From Paracoccus aminophilus JCM 7686 (GTDB taxonomy: Bacteria; Pseudomonadota; Alphaproteobacteria; Rhodobacterales; Rhodobacteraceae), in contig NC_022041.1 in the NCBI RefSeq assembly GCF_000444995.1, positions 3,041,501 through 3,105,500 of the forward strand: a DNA stretch of 64,000 nucleotides, written 5' to 3'. Positions 25,825 to 34,440 of this stretch are shown one piece after another. The notes under the pieces are model-generated. The model had not been told where the DNA came from and ran no database searches. It was given only the letters and a program-made list of their open reading frames with translations. Both the position numbers and the translations under genes were made by a program. The stretch's first letter is position 1. Every line of letters begins with the position of its first letter.

Positions 25825-27854
25825 CAGGCGGTGGCGTCCTTGTTGAGATGAATCATGCCCGCCATCTGATCGAGGATTTCCTTGGTCAGCGTGACCTGTG
25901 TGGCCCCGCAGCGCAGCACGATCTGTTCAGGCGTGATCTCGATCACGGAATCCGGGGTTTCGCCCTTGCCGACGCCAAGCGTGATGCGCTCGACCGCCTT
26001 ATGGGTCGCGACCTTGCCCGCATCGTTGATGATGTTGTCGGTCGCGCGCAGGCTGAAGCTTTTCTTGGTGTCCTGCTCGATGTTGTTATGCGCGTTGTGG
26101 CGGATGAATTGCTCGGCGGTCAGCTCGAAATTGTCCTTGGCGAAATACGAGATATTCCCCGCCCCGCCCGCGCCGCCCTTCGCGGTCTCTTTGATCGCGG
26201 TCGCGGTGACCGCACGCACCAGCGCGATGTCCTCGGTCAGATTGCCCGCATCGAGCTTCTTGCTCTCGTCGCCCGCCACGATGCGCACCTTGCGATCGCC
26301 GCGATTGACCTGTGTGCTTTCGTTGTCCTCGATGACGCGGTTCATGTCCTTCTCGGCATGAAGGAAGATCTCTTCGATGCCTTGGGCATCCTCGAACATC
26401 AGCTCGTTCGACCCGCCGCCCATATGGGTCTTGGTCTTGAAGCCCGAACGGGTCTTGTTGGCCGGAAGCCCGTAGATATTGGCATTCGAAGCGTTGACCA
26501 CGCAGCCGGTGACCAGCGGCTTGTCGGGATCGCCGTCAATGAAATCGACGATCACCTCCATGCCGATGCGCGGGATGACGACCTGACCGAGCCCCGCCCC
26601 GGCCCATTGCTGGCTGACCCGGCAGCGCATCGAGATCGCGCCATCGAGATCCCAGTGAAAGCGCACCAACACCCGACCATATTCATCGCAATCGATTTCG
26701 CCGTCGCCGACGACAATGGCGGTCTGCGGGCCCTGCACCACCGGAACCGGGGTTTGACGCGGCGGCGCATAGGGCGCCGAGGCGGGCATCAGGACGTAAG
26801 AGCCCGAATAGGAATAGCCATTCGATTCCGACCCGCCCGAGCCATAGCTTTCGGAGACGAAGCTGTGATGGGAGGCCAGACAGACCTGCCGCGGCTCGCC
26901 CAGGTTCGAGATCCCCTCGGCCTCGACGGTGACGATCATACCCGAGCCAAGCGAGATGCAATCGCCCGCCGCCCGCGTCCGGCGATCATCGCCCTGAAAC
27001 TGGTCGTTGCGGATGCGCGCGATCTTGCGGCCCTCTTCGCGGTCGAGATAGACGCCGGGATATTCATAGCTTTCCAGCGCGCCGAACGCATGTTTGGCAC
27101 TGCCCATCCGCTCGGCCAGCATCTCGGCGCGCGGCGTCTTGAAGTTGTAGTCGATCAGCCGGACCGCGCCGGTCTTGATCTTGCGATCGGGGGCAAGGTC
27201 CCAGAAATGCTCGGCATCGGGCTGGTGGTGGCCATCGACCGGCTTGAACTTGCGGCTGCCGCCGACGATGTCCTTGAGGCTGGTGTCGCTGTCGGTCAGC
27301 ACCATGCGATGATTTCCGAACTCGTGCTCGAAGTGATACGAGATGCCGAAGCGCTCCATCATCCGGCTGGCGAAGGCAAAATCGCTTTCGCGGTATTGGA
27401 CGGTATATTCCAGCACCGGATAATCGCCCTCGAGCTTCAGTTCGAGCGCAGGCTTGCCCGCCCCCTCATAGGGCGCGAGCACCTCTTTGACGATCTTGTC
27501 GACGGTCTTGTTGTGGAAGATCTTCTGGTTGAAGCGCTGATCTGCCAGCCAGAACCACGGGCGCAGCGACAGATTGAAGCGATAGCCGTTCTCTTCGGCC
27601 CCGGCATAGCGCGCGCGGGTGACGATCCCGTCGAAATGGCGCGGCCCAGAGCGGGTATCGACCGTGACCGTGGCATGGGTGCCCAGCAGCGCGTCGAAAT
27701 CGACGCCCGGATCGGACGACAGCGCTTCAACCTCGTAGTCAAAGAGATTGTTCATGAAATCCGCGCCGAAGAAACGCAGCAAGACCAGCGACTCGGGGCC
27801 CAGAACCGTATCGAGACGGCCCAGCCGCGCGTCCTGTTTGAATGACATGTTCAT
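25824..27854 (-). CDS. vgrG: Type VI secretion spike protein VgrG (TssI)
   Basis: 676 residues. The gp27-like base starts around LVLLRFFGADFMNNLFDYEVEA, and the gp5-like OB domain is seen at YGRVLVRFHWD and CRVSQQWAGAG around residues 390-430. The IPRIGMEVIVDFIDGDPDKPLVTGCVVN block and the C-terminal beta-helix are complete, and there is no extra effector domain. The start at 27854 (MNMSFKQ) follows a GGAGAGG-containing leader. It heads the vgrG-eagR-rhs-immunity operon. Core T6SS genes must be elsewhere in the genome. Confidence 0.95.
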   Translation of the reverse strand: MNMSFKQDARLGRLDTVLGPESLVLLRFFGADFMNNLFDYEVEALSSDPGVDFDALLGTHATVTVDTRSGPRHFDGIVTRARYAGAEENGYRFNLSLRPWFWLADQRFNQKIFHNKTVDKIVKEVLAPYEGAGKPALELKLEGDYPVLEYTVQYRESDFAFASRMMERFGISYHFEHEFGNHRMVLTDSDTSLKDIVGGSRKFKPVDGHHQPDAEHFWDLAPDRKIKTGAVRLIDYNFKTPRAEMLAERMGSAKHAFGALESYEYPGVYLDREEGRKIARIRNDQFQGDDRRTRAAGDCISLGSGMIVTVEAEGISNLGEPRQVCLASHHSFVSESYGSGGSESNGYSYSGSYVLMPASAPYAPPRQTPVPVVQGPQTAIVVGDGEIDCDEYGRVLVRFHWDLDGAISMRCRVSQQWAGAGLGQVVIPRIGMEVIVDFIDGDPDKPLVTGCVVNASNANIYGLPANKTRSGFKTKTHMGGGSNELMFEDAQGIEEIFLHAEKDMNRVIEDNESTQVNRGDRKVRIVAGDESKKLDAGNLTEDIALVRAVTATAIKETAKGGAGGAGNISYFAKDNFELTAEQFIRHNAHNNIEQDTKKSFSLRATDNIINDAGKVATHKAVERITLGVGKGETPDSVIEITPEQIVLRCGATQVTLTKEILDQMAGMIHLNKDATA

Positions 27855-27924
27855 CGGAGGGGACCTCTCCCGAGACGATTGGAATAAGCGGATAGCATGG
27901 CAATAAGCTCTATTTGTTGCTGCT

Positions 27925-27953
27925 AAATGGCGGTGTGAGCGCGGCTCTGTCAA
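27925..27953 (-). promoter_or_regulatory. Possible vgrG promoter in the 390-base vgrG/hydrolase gap
   Basis: On the minus strand TTGACA (27953-27948) is followed after 17 bases by CCATTT, a poor -10. The rest of the 27855-28244 gap holds no gene that I can support; it is the divergent regulatory region of the effector operon and the hydrolase. Confidence 0.3.
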
Positions 27954-28244
27954 TCGTTTGGCTGAGTTGCGCGATCCTCGGGCAAGCCATGCGCCCAAGG
28001 GTTGCAACCCGGGCCAGAAGGCGCGGCGACAGAAATCCGAGGGCCTGCAAATGCTTGGCAGCGCCCCGATCCAAGGCCCGCAATCAGCGATTTGCCGCCC
28101 GTCCCGACCAAAGTGCCGCTATCCGACCCAAAGCACGCCTCACGATTCGTCCGTTCATGCGCCGCGGTGGATCGCGCAAACTTCGCGTCAAGATTGCTCC
28201 TTGGGGCAAGTCGCCTAAAGCGATCTGGACCGAAAGGTGAACAC

Positions 28245-29012
28245 ATGCGCAGACACAGCTTCGACCATGGCGGCGTGGTCTTCTCGTTTCTCGATGCAGG
28301 CGGGGCGGGCAAGCCGCTGGTCGCGCTGCATGGCCACTGGATGGGCGCGTCGGATTTCGAGGAGCTCGCTGCGGATCTGAGCCCCGACTGGCGCCTGATC
28401 GCGCTCGATCAACGCGGCTTTGGCGAAACCGACCACGGAGCTCCTCATAACATGGCCTCCTATGTTGGGGATGTGGTCGCTCTGCTTGAGCATCTCTCGA
28501 TCACCGACCCGGTGCCGGTTCTGGGCCATTCCTTCGGCGGGGTCGTCGCCTATCATCTTGCCGCCAGCCATCCCGAGCGGGTTTGCGCAATGGTGATCGA
28601 GGATATCGGGGTCAAGATCGCCGATGATTCCGCGCCCTATGTCGCCGGGTGGAGCGGCACGTTCCGCCTGCGCGAAGCTTTGGAAGAGCAGCTTGGTCCC
28701 CGCCTCGCGCCCTATCTGCAAAAGTCGATCCGCCGGGTAAAGGAAGGCTGGACGCTGTCCTTCGATCCCGCCGAATTCCTGATCTCCGAGCAGGCAACCA
28801 ACGGCGATCATTGGCTGATCTGGCTGCAAAGCCATTGTCCGGCGCTTGTCGTCTCGGGCAGCGAAAGCCGGATCTGCGATCCGACCGAGCTGCAAGCAAT
28901 GGCCGCGCGCCGCCCGAATTCGGAATTCGCCCAGCTCACGGCGGGCCATTCGGTCCATCTCGACGCCCGCGCCGATTTCGCCCATCTGCTGAGGCGGTTT
29001 CTGACGGCCTAG
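28245..29012 (+). CDS. Alpha/beta hydrolase
   Basis: 255 residues of a cytoplasmic alpha/beta hydrolase. HGHWMGASDFEEL is the oxyanion region, GHSFGGVVAY carries the nucleophilic serine, and AGHSVHLDARADF carries the catalytic histidine. The acid is probably in the GSESRICDPTEL segment. The substrate is not evident; relatives act on esters or C-C bonds. AAAGGTGA five bases before the ATG fixes the start. It stands alone between the effector island and tRNA-Cys. Confidence 0.9.
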   Translation: MRRHSFDHGGVVFSFLDAGGAGKPLVALHGHWMGASDFEELAADLSPDWRLIALDQRGFGETDHGAPHNMASYVGDVVALLEHLSITDPVPVLGHSFGGVVAYHLAASHPERVCAMVIEDIGVKIADDSAPYVAGWSGTFRLREALEEQLGPRLAPYLQKSIRRVKEGWTLSFDPAEFLISEQATNGDHWLIWLQSHCPALVVSGSESRICDPTELQAMAARRPNSEFAQLTAGHSVHLDARADFAHLLRRFLTA

Positions 29013-29149
29013 GCCCGCGCGCACCACCGCATCGCTTTTATAAACGCAGCGTTTTCGGTGGATGCGCCGGGCAAGCCACGCCCGACCCATCCGGTCGCGC
29101 CCTAGGCACGGGTGCCGAGCGAAAGTCGCCTTCCAACTTGATAACCCCC

Positions 29150-29178
29150 TTGACCCCGCAAGCCGAAACCCCTAGCAA
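29150..29178 (+). promoter_or_regulatory. Promoter of tRNA-Cys
   Basis: TTGACC (29150-29155) and TAGCAA (29173-29178), 17 bases apart, end 12 bases before the tRNA. Confidence 0.65.
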
Positions 29179-29190
29179 ACGCAGCACGGT

Positions 29191-29264
29191 GGTGGGTTGG
29201 CGGAGAGGTTACGCACCGGATTGCAAATCCGTGAAGACCGGTTCGATTCCGGTACCCACCTCCA
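29191..29264 (+). tRNA. tRNA-Cys (anticodon GCA)
   Basis: 74 nt, acceptor GGTGGGT/ACCCACC, anticodon loop TTGCAAA, T-arm CCGGT/ACCGG-type pairing and encoded TCCA end. Confidence 0.96.
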
Positions 29265-29387
29265 ACCTCACAAACCTTTCCCAAAGACTCGCCGCTTCAA
29301 TCGCTTGACGGTTTCGATCTCGATTTGACAGCGGCCCCCGATCATGGGCCCGACCGGTCTGCGGTGCCTTTCGCGCTTGGTGTCCAG

Positions 29388-29454
29388 TCGTTTAGAGGAT
29401 CTCCACCTCACCTACATGCTTATCGTTTAGGGGATCTCCGCCTTACCTAGATGC
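29388..29454 (+). repeat. Two tandem imperfect 32-base repeats
   Basis: 29388-29419 and 29423-29454 share 28 of 32 bases; both run TCGTTTAG, then GGATCTCC, then ACCTA, ATGC. Three bases separate them. They lie in the 29265-29514 gap after tRNA-Cys, downstream of the DUF1178 gene, and the rest of that gap shows nothing else. I do not recognise the unit. Confidence 0.8.
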
Positions 29455-29514
29455 AGAAACGCGAAAACGGCACCCGACAGCGTCAGGTCCCGCGCAGGCC
29501 CGTCTGCAGCTCTC

Positions 29515-29934
29515 TTAGTTCGTGCGGTGCCGCGGGGTGAAGGGCAGCGGCGCGACCGGGATACCGTCCTCGAGCAGCTTGCGCGCATCCTCGAGCTTGG
29601 CCTCGCCGTGAATCGCTCGCTCGGGCTTTGTGCCATCATGCATCGCGCGCGCTTCGGCGGCAAAGGACATGCCAACGTAATCCGAATTTTCCTCGACCTG
29701 ACGGCGCAGATCGGCCAAAGCCTTTTCCTGCTCGGTCTGCGGGCTTTGCAGGTCCGGCGCGGTCGCCGCGCGGGTGGCGACATTCGGCGCCATCAGCGCC
29801 TTCTCGACCCGGATCGAGCCGCACAGCGCGCAGGACACCTGCCCCGCAGTCCGCAGGCTCTCGAACCCCTCGGACGAACGGAACCAGCCATCGAAATCAT
29901 GGCCTTGGTCGCAGCGAAGACTGTAACGGATCAT
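29515..29934 (-). CDS. DUF1178 family protein
   Basis: 139 residues. The N-terminal IRYSLRCDQGHDFDGWFRSS with a following CALCG forms a zinc-ribbon-like four-cysteine-type segment, and the C-terminal HGEAKLEDARKLLEDGIPVAPLPF is the family tail. DUF1178 has no established function known to me. AAAGGAA lies eight bases before the ATG. It is the downstream neighbour of the Kdo transferase region but read away from it as a separate frame; the gap to the waaA stop is 18 bases. Confidence 0.88.
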   Translation of the reverse strand: MIRYSLRCDQGHDFDGWFRSSEGFESLRTAGQVSCALCGSIRVEKALMAPNVATRAATAPDLQSPQTEQEKALADLRRQVEENSDYVGMSFAAEARAMHDGTKPERAIHGEAKLEDARKLLEDGIPVAPLPFTPRHRTN

Positions 29935-29952
29935 GGTAAATTCCTTTCGGAA

Positions 29953-31218
29953 TCAGATATCGGAATTCCCGCGCCGCTGCGCAAGAGAGTCCGCGACCAA
30001 GCCGCGGATTTGATGCAGAAGCGGCGCAGGATCTCCGGCTTCGCGCATCAGAATGTCATGAGCCGAAACGCCCATGCGCCGGGCCTCGTCCGGGTTCGAG
30101 ATCAGATCAAGCAGCACCGCCCAAAGCCCCTCGGCGGTGACGGCCCGGCTCGCGCCTTCGGCATCGAGCAGCGCATAATCCTGCGCGAAATTCGCCACAT
30201 GCGGGCCATGGAGGACGGCGCAGCGATGCGCGGCAGGCTCCCAGGGCGTATGGCCGCCCTTTTCGACGAACGAGCCCCCGGTCAGGCAGATCTGCGCCGC
30301 ATCATACCAGAGCGGCATTTCGCCCAAAGTATCGGCCAAGAGCACTTCGGCCTCAAGCCCGGCGCCCTGACTGCGCCGCGCAAAGCGCAGCCCCCGCGCC
30401 GCCATCAGAGCCGCGACCGCGTCGCCACGCACAGGATGGCGCGGCGCCAAGATCAGACGCAGATCGGGCCGCGCCGCGCGCGCCGCCAGATAGGCGTCAA
30501 GGATCGGCTCCTCCTCGCCCTCATGGGTCGAGGCGACAAGCAGCGTCACCGCGCGAGAGGGCCCCGGCGCGCCGGGCTTGATCCGGGCCGGGGCCAGAAG
30601 CTTCAGGTTGAGCCGCGGCGCGCAGGCCTCGAGGCGCAGACCGAGCGCCAGCAGCCGCTCCTCGGTGGCGCCGTCTTGCGCCGACAGAAGGTCGATCCCC
30701 GCAAGAACCGGACCGATCAGCCCGGGCCGCTTGCCCCAGCGCGCCGCCGAGCGCGCCGACATGCGCGCCCCGATCACGACCTGCGCCACACCGCGTGCGC
30801 GCAAAGCACTGGCGCGGTTCGGCCAGATCTCATTCTCGATGGTCAGCGCCAGCCGGGGCCGGGCCTCGTCCAGAAAGCGCGCGACCGCGCCCGGCACGTC
30901 CAAAGGCGCCAGCCGCGCCGTCAGCCCCCAGCTTTGCGCCAAAGCCCGCCCGGTCAGGCTGTTCGCGGTGACGAGAACCGGAAAATCGCGCGCCAGATCC
31001 TCGATCAGCACTTGCGCTGAAGTGAGCTCGCCGACACTCGCGCCATGGATCCAGATCCCGCCCGACGCAACCGGCCCCGCTAAAGCCATGCGCTCGGCAA
31101 AGTCGCGCCCCGAGACCAGCGCCACCGGACGCAACACCGCCCCGGCAACCGCCGTCAAAGCCCGATAAACCGCCGCGCCGCGTCCCGTCACCTTCGGCTG
31201 CTCTGCCCGTTTGGTCAT
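29953..31218 (-). CDS. waaA: 3-deoxy-D-manno-octulosonic acid (Kdo) transferase
   Basis: Adds Kdo to the lipid A precursor at the inner membrane, so the organism makes a Kdo-containing LPS. GGIWIHGASVGE (GT30 N-terminal motif), LTIENEIWPN, ASTHEGEEE and CLTGGSFVEKGGHTPWEPAA are characteristic. About 421 residues, normal. The usual N-terminal membrane anchor is replaced by only a weakly hydrophobic AVYRALTAVAGAVLRPVALVS stretch. The start at 31218 is a choice between close ATGs (31230 has GGGA upstream). Confidence 0.93.
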   Translation of the reverse strand: MTKRAEQPKVTGRGAAVYRALTAVAGAVLRPVALVSGRDFAERMALAGPVASGGIWIHGASVGELTSAQVLIEDLARDFPVLVTANSLTGRALAQSWGLTARLAPLDVPGAVARFLDEARPRLALTIENEIWPNRASALRARGVAQVVIGARMSARSAARWGKRPGLIGPVLAGIDLLSAQDGATEERLLALGLRLEACAPRLNLKLLAPARIKPGAPGPSRAVTLLVASTHEGEEEPILDAYLAARAARPDLRLILAPRHPVRGDAVAALMAARGLRFARRSQGAGLEAEVLLADTLGEMPLWYDAAQICLTGGSFVEKGGHTPWEPAAHRCAVLHGPHVANFAQDYALLDAEGASRAVTAEGLWAVLLDLISNPDEARRMGVSAHDILMREAGDPAPLLHQIRGLVADSLAQRRGNSDI

Positions 31219-31314
31219 GTCATCTCGCATCTGATCCCGACCAAGCCTATCCGCCCGAAGGTGCCGTGAAAACCACCCTTCCCCCACACGGCGAGGGCCA
31301 GCCCCTGCACATGC

Positions 31315-31344
31315 AAAAGGGCAGATCCGCACCGGATCCGCCCT
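31315..31344 (-). terminator. Terminator downstream of rpe
   Basis: An 11-bp stem with one mismatch (AGGGC-GATCCG / CGGATC-GCCCT) and a 3-base loop lies 43 bases past the rpe stop. On the minus strand it is followed by TTTT. Confidence 0.7.
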
Positions 31345-31387
31345 CTCTCAACCTCGCAATCCCTCGGCCCCGCGCGACGTCACCGGC

Positions 31388-32083
31388 TCACGCGCCGACA
31401 AGCGCGCCTTCTGCGGCCTGACGGATCGCCCGAATATTGTCGCCGTAGGCCTCGGGGTTGGCGACCGAGCCACCGCGGAACACCGCCGAGCCCGCCACCA
31501 GCACATCCGCTCCCGCTGCCACGAGCAGCGGCGCCGTCACCGGATCGACGCCGCCGTCGATCTCGATATGGACAGGCCGGTCGCCGATCATCTGGCGCAG
31601 CTTGCGAACCTTGCCGGTCATGTCGATGAACTTCTGCCCACCAAAGCCCGGGTTCACGGTCATCACGCAGACCAGATCGGCGAGATCGAGCACATGCTCG
31701 ATCGCCTCGGCCGGCGTGCCGGGATTAAGCGCCACCCCGGCCTTCTTGCCGGTCGCCCGGATCGCCTGAAGGGTGCGATGAATATGCGGCCCCGCCTCGA
31801 CATGGGCGGTGATCAGATCCGCCCCGGCCTCGGCATAGGCCTCGATGAAGGGATCGACCGGCGCGATCATCAGGTGCACATCCATGAAGGTCTTCACATG
31901 CTTGCGAAACGCCTTCACGGCGGGCGGGCCGAAGGTCAGGTTCGGCACGAAATGGCCATCCATCACATCGACATGGACCCAATCGGCGCCCTGATCCTCG
32001 ATGGCGCGGATCTCGCGCCCGAAATCGGCAAAATCGGCAGAGAGGATCGAAGGGGCGATCTTGATCCGACGGTCAAATGTCAT
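31388..32083 (-). CDS. rpe: Ribulose-phosphate 3-epimerase
   Basis: Interconverts ribulose-5-phosphate and xylulose-5-phosphate in the pentose phosphate and Calvin cycles. IKIAPSILSADFADF, HVDVMDGHFVPNLTFG and MTVNPGFGGQKFI are hallmark motifs with the metal-binding histidines and aspartates. Length 231 aa is normal. GAAAGGA lies seven bases before the ATG. Position downstream of cbbP suggests use as CbbE, but a 450-base gap with a hairpin separates them, so co-transcription is uncertain. Confidence 0.96.
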   Translation of the reverse strand: MTFDRRIKIAPSILSADFADFGREIRAIEDQGADWVHVDVMDGHFVPNLTFGPPAVKAFRKHVKTFMDVHLMIAPVDPFIEAYAEAGADLITAHVEAGPHIHRTLQAIRATGKKAGVALNPGTPAEAIEHVLDLADLVCVMTVNPGFGGQKFIDMTGKVRKLRQMIGDRPVHIEIDGGVDPVTAPLLVAAGADVLVAGSAVFRGGSVANPEAYGDNIRAIRQAAEGALVGA

Positions 32084-32299
32084 GGCGGGTCCTTTCTGCG
32101 ACGGCCTCCAAGACCGGGCCTGCGCCCTCAGACAAAGCGCTCCCGGATATCTGGCTCCGATATGGGCGAAACCACCCAGAGGTCAACCATCGGCAACCAC
32201 CACAGCCCAGAGTTTGCAATTTTCGCCCCGCCCCGACGCCAAGACCAATCACGGCGCGACCACCAATCGCCCCCCCTTCAGCCCCCGTCGCGCGTCTTT

Positions 32300-32344
32300 C
32301 ATGCCAAAATATCCTCCGGGGGTCCGGGGGCGGAAAGCCCCCGG
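32300..32344 (-). terminator. GC-rich hairpin after cbbP, in the 450-base gap to rpe
   Basis: CCGGGGGC/GCCCCCGG (32324-32344, 5-base loop) is followed on the minus strand by GGACCCCCGGAGGATATTTT and then ATG. I recall very similar hairpin plus GGAGxATTTT sequences between genes of many Rhodobacteraceae. It probably ends the cbbFP transcript. The rest of 32084-32533 holds no gene that I can support; the ATG after the element opens only 17 codons. Confidence 0.55.
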
Positions 32345-32533
32345 CTTGCGCGCCACAGGAAAGCTCATCCCAAAGGCCGATCCGATTCTAGCGGCGACCG
32401 CTTTCTCGTCCCCCGCCGTCGCAGTTCTGTCCGTGCAGCGCGCCCTGCTCCCCCTCCTTAGGTCGCAGAGTTTCGCACAGCCGTGCAAAACCGCGCATCC
32501 ACGTCAGCAACAGACCGCGCCAAATCCGGCGCC

Positions 32534-33406
32534 TCAGGCGCGCTTTGATTCGCCCACCATCCGCGCCACCAGCGGGGTCAGGATCAATTGCATGGCCAGA
32601 TCCATCTTCGGCCCCGGAATCACGATCGAATTCGCGCGCGACATCCACGAGCCCTGAATCATCTGGGTGAGATAGGGAAAGTCGATGCCGCGCGGGTTTC
32701 TGAAGCGGATGACGACGAGGCTTTCGTCCGGCGTCGGGATCCAGCGCGCGGTGAAGGGGTTCGAGGTATCGACCACCGGCACGCGTTGGAAGTTGATGTC
32801 GGTTTCGGCAAATTGCGGGCAGATGACATGAACATAGTCATGCATCCTCCGCAGAATCGTATCGGTCACGGCTTCGGTCGAATAGCCCCGGCTGGCGCGG
32901 TCGCGGTGGATCTTCTGGATCCATTCCAGATTGATGACCGGCACCACCCCGATCTTGAGATCGGCCTGCCCGGCAATATCGATCCCCTCGCTGCGCACCG
33001 CGCCGTGCAGCCCCTCGTAAAAGAGCAGATCCGAATCCGGCGCGAGCTCTTCCCAAGGGGTAAACCCGCCCGGCTCGATGCCCCAGCTCTCGGCTTCCTT
33101 GTCGTCATGAATGTAATGCCGCGTCCGGCCCCGGCCCTCGGCGCCATAGCTGCGGAAGACCTCTTCGAGCAGGCCAAGTTCATTGGCGTCGATCGAGAAA
33201 TGGCTGAAGGTGAAATCCCCCGCCTCCATGCGCCGCGCCAGCTCGGCTTGCATGGCCGCGCGGTCATAGCGGTGGAAGGCATCCCCCTCGATCGAGACGG
33301 CGCGCACGCCCTCGCGCCGGAAGATCTGGTCGAATGTATTCTTGATCGTGGTCGTCCCCGAGCCCGACGAGCCGGTGACCGAAATGATCGGATGTTTCTT
33401 ACTCAT
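32534..33406 (-). CDS. cbbP: Phosphoribulokinase
   Basis: Makes ribulose-1,5-bisphosphate for carbon fixation. Octameric bacterial class: SVTGSSGSGTTTIKNTF P-loop (residues 9-25), SIEGDAFHRYDR with the catalytic aspartate, FYEGLHGAV, INLEWIQKIHRDRASRGYS and VVDTSNPF are all intact. Length 290 aa is normal. It lies eight bases downstream of cbbF, so the two form an operon under CbbR control by analogy with Rhodobacter. RuBisCO genes are not in the window. Confidence 0.96.
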   Translation of the reverse strand: MSKKHPIISVTGSSGSGTTTIKNTFDQIFRREGVRAVSIEGDAFHRYDRAAMQAELARRMEAGDFTFSHFSIDANELGLLEEVFRSYGAEGRGRTRHYIHDDKEAESWGIEPGGFTPWEELAPDSDLLFYEGLHGAVRSEGIDIAGQADLKIGVVPVINLEWIQKIHRDRASRGYSTEAVTDTILRRMHDYVHVICPQFAETDINFQRVPVVDTSNPFTARWIPTPDESLVVIRFRNPRGIDFPYLTQMIQGSWMSRANSIVIPGPKMDLAMQLILTPLVARMVGESKRA

Positions 33407-33415
33407 CGTCGTCCG

Positions 33416-34390
33416 TCAGGCGCGGAAAAGCCCGCGATTGCCGAAAAGCGCCGAGACTTCGGTCTCGGGCAGATCGTGATAGGTGGCGACCCGGTCGACC
33501 ATTTCGGACGAACCGAAGACGAAGGGGGTGCGCTCGTGAAACTGGCTGGCCTGGCCGCGCAGGACCGATTCACAGCCATCCGTCGCCCGGCCACCCGCCT
33601 GTTCAATGACAAAGGCAATCGGCGCGCATTCAAACAGCAGATGGAGCCGGCCATGTTCATTGTCCTTGCGCCGGTCGGCGGGCGAGAGATAGATCCCGCC
33701 GCGCATGAGGATGCGATGAGCCTCGGCGACAAGGTTGGCCACCCACCGCATGTTGAAATTCTGCGCCCGCGGCCCGTCCGTCCCGGCCAGACAATCATCG
33801 ACATAGGCCCGCACCGGACGCGCCCAATGGCGATAATTCGAGGTGTTGATCGCGAAATCTCCCGATTCCTCGGGCAGCGCCAGACGGCATTGGATCAGCT
33901 CGAACTGCCCGGTTTCGGGGTTCAGACGATAAAGCTGGGTGCCATCGCCAAAGCTCACGACCAGCGAGGTCGACGGCCCGTAAAGCACATAGCCCGCCGC
34001 CAGGAGCTCTGAGCCCGCGCGCAGGAAGGTCCCTTCGGCATCCGCCGTCGCCCGGTAGATCGAGAAAATCGTGCCCAGCGCGAGATTGGTTTCCAACCCC
34101 GCCGCGCCATCGAGCGGCGACATCGCGACCGCAAGGCAGCCGCCCGGATTCAGCGCCAGCGTCTCGGGCTCGGCCAGCGAGGCATACCAGCGCACCCCGG
34201 CGCGCTGTAGTCCTGACTGAAACCGCGCCGCTGCCCGCTCTTCCAGCGCCGCGCCCTCGGCTTCCAACCGCTCTGGATGCCCGCCGCGCCGGATCAGCAC
34301 AGCGACTTCGGCCGCAGCTGATGCAAGCTCTTCCATCACCGCTTGAAACGGCATGGGGATACGGGTCAGATAGATTGCGCTCGCCGTCAT
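33416..34390 (-). CDS. cbbF: Class I fructose-1,6-bisphosphatase homolog, active site degenerate
   Basis: 324 residues, colinear with Rhodobacter CbbF from memory: GTIFSIY, AAGYVLYGPSTSLVVSFG, INTSNYRHWARPVRAYVDD, NFNMRWVANLVAEAHRIL and FECAPIAFVIEQAGG are conserved. The metal/phosphate loop that is normally DPLDGSSN reads SPLDGAAG (residues 91-98), the usual SEE acidic pair reads SLAE (71-74), and the earlier QKxLD segment is replaced by AALEERA. The later Glu254 is kept. Either activity is reduced or lost, or the protein has a changed role. GGAGGAGA precedes the ATG at 34390. Operon with cbbP, divergent from cbbR. Confidence 0.85.
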   Translation of the reverse strand: MTASAIYLTRIPMPFQAVMEELASAAAEVAVLIRRGGHPERLEAEGAALEERAAARFQSGLQRAGVRWYASLAEPETLALNPGGCLAVAMSPLDGAAGLETNLALGTIFSIYRATADAEGTFLRAGSELLAAGYVLYGPSTSLVVSFGDGTQLYRLNPETGQFELIQCRLALPEESGDFAINTSNYRHWARPVRAYVDDCLAGTDGPRAQNFNMRWVANLVAEAHRILMRGGIYLSPADRRKDNEHGRLHLLFECAPIAFVIEQAGGRATDGCESVLRGQASQFHERTPFVFGSSEMVDRVATYHDLPETEVSALFGNRGLFRA

Positions 34391-34440
34391 TCTCTCCTCC
34401 CAGACCAATGACTTCTGTCGAGGTTGACACGCCACGTTTT

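Noticed and set aside
27914..28240. Plus-strand 108-codon frame in the vgrG/hydrolase gap
   Set aside because: Arg-rich random-looking product, no ribosome binding site, no family features.
29102..29284. Minus-strand 60-codon frame over tRNA-Cys
   Set aside because: Antisense tRNA translation.
29388..29454. CRISPR array
   Set aside because: Only two imperfect units with a three-base gap; no spacers and no cas genes.
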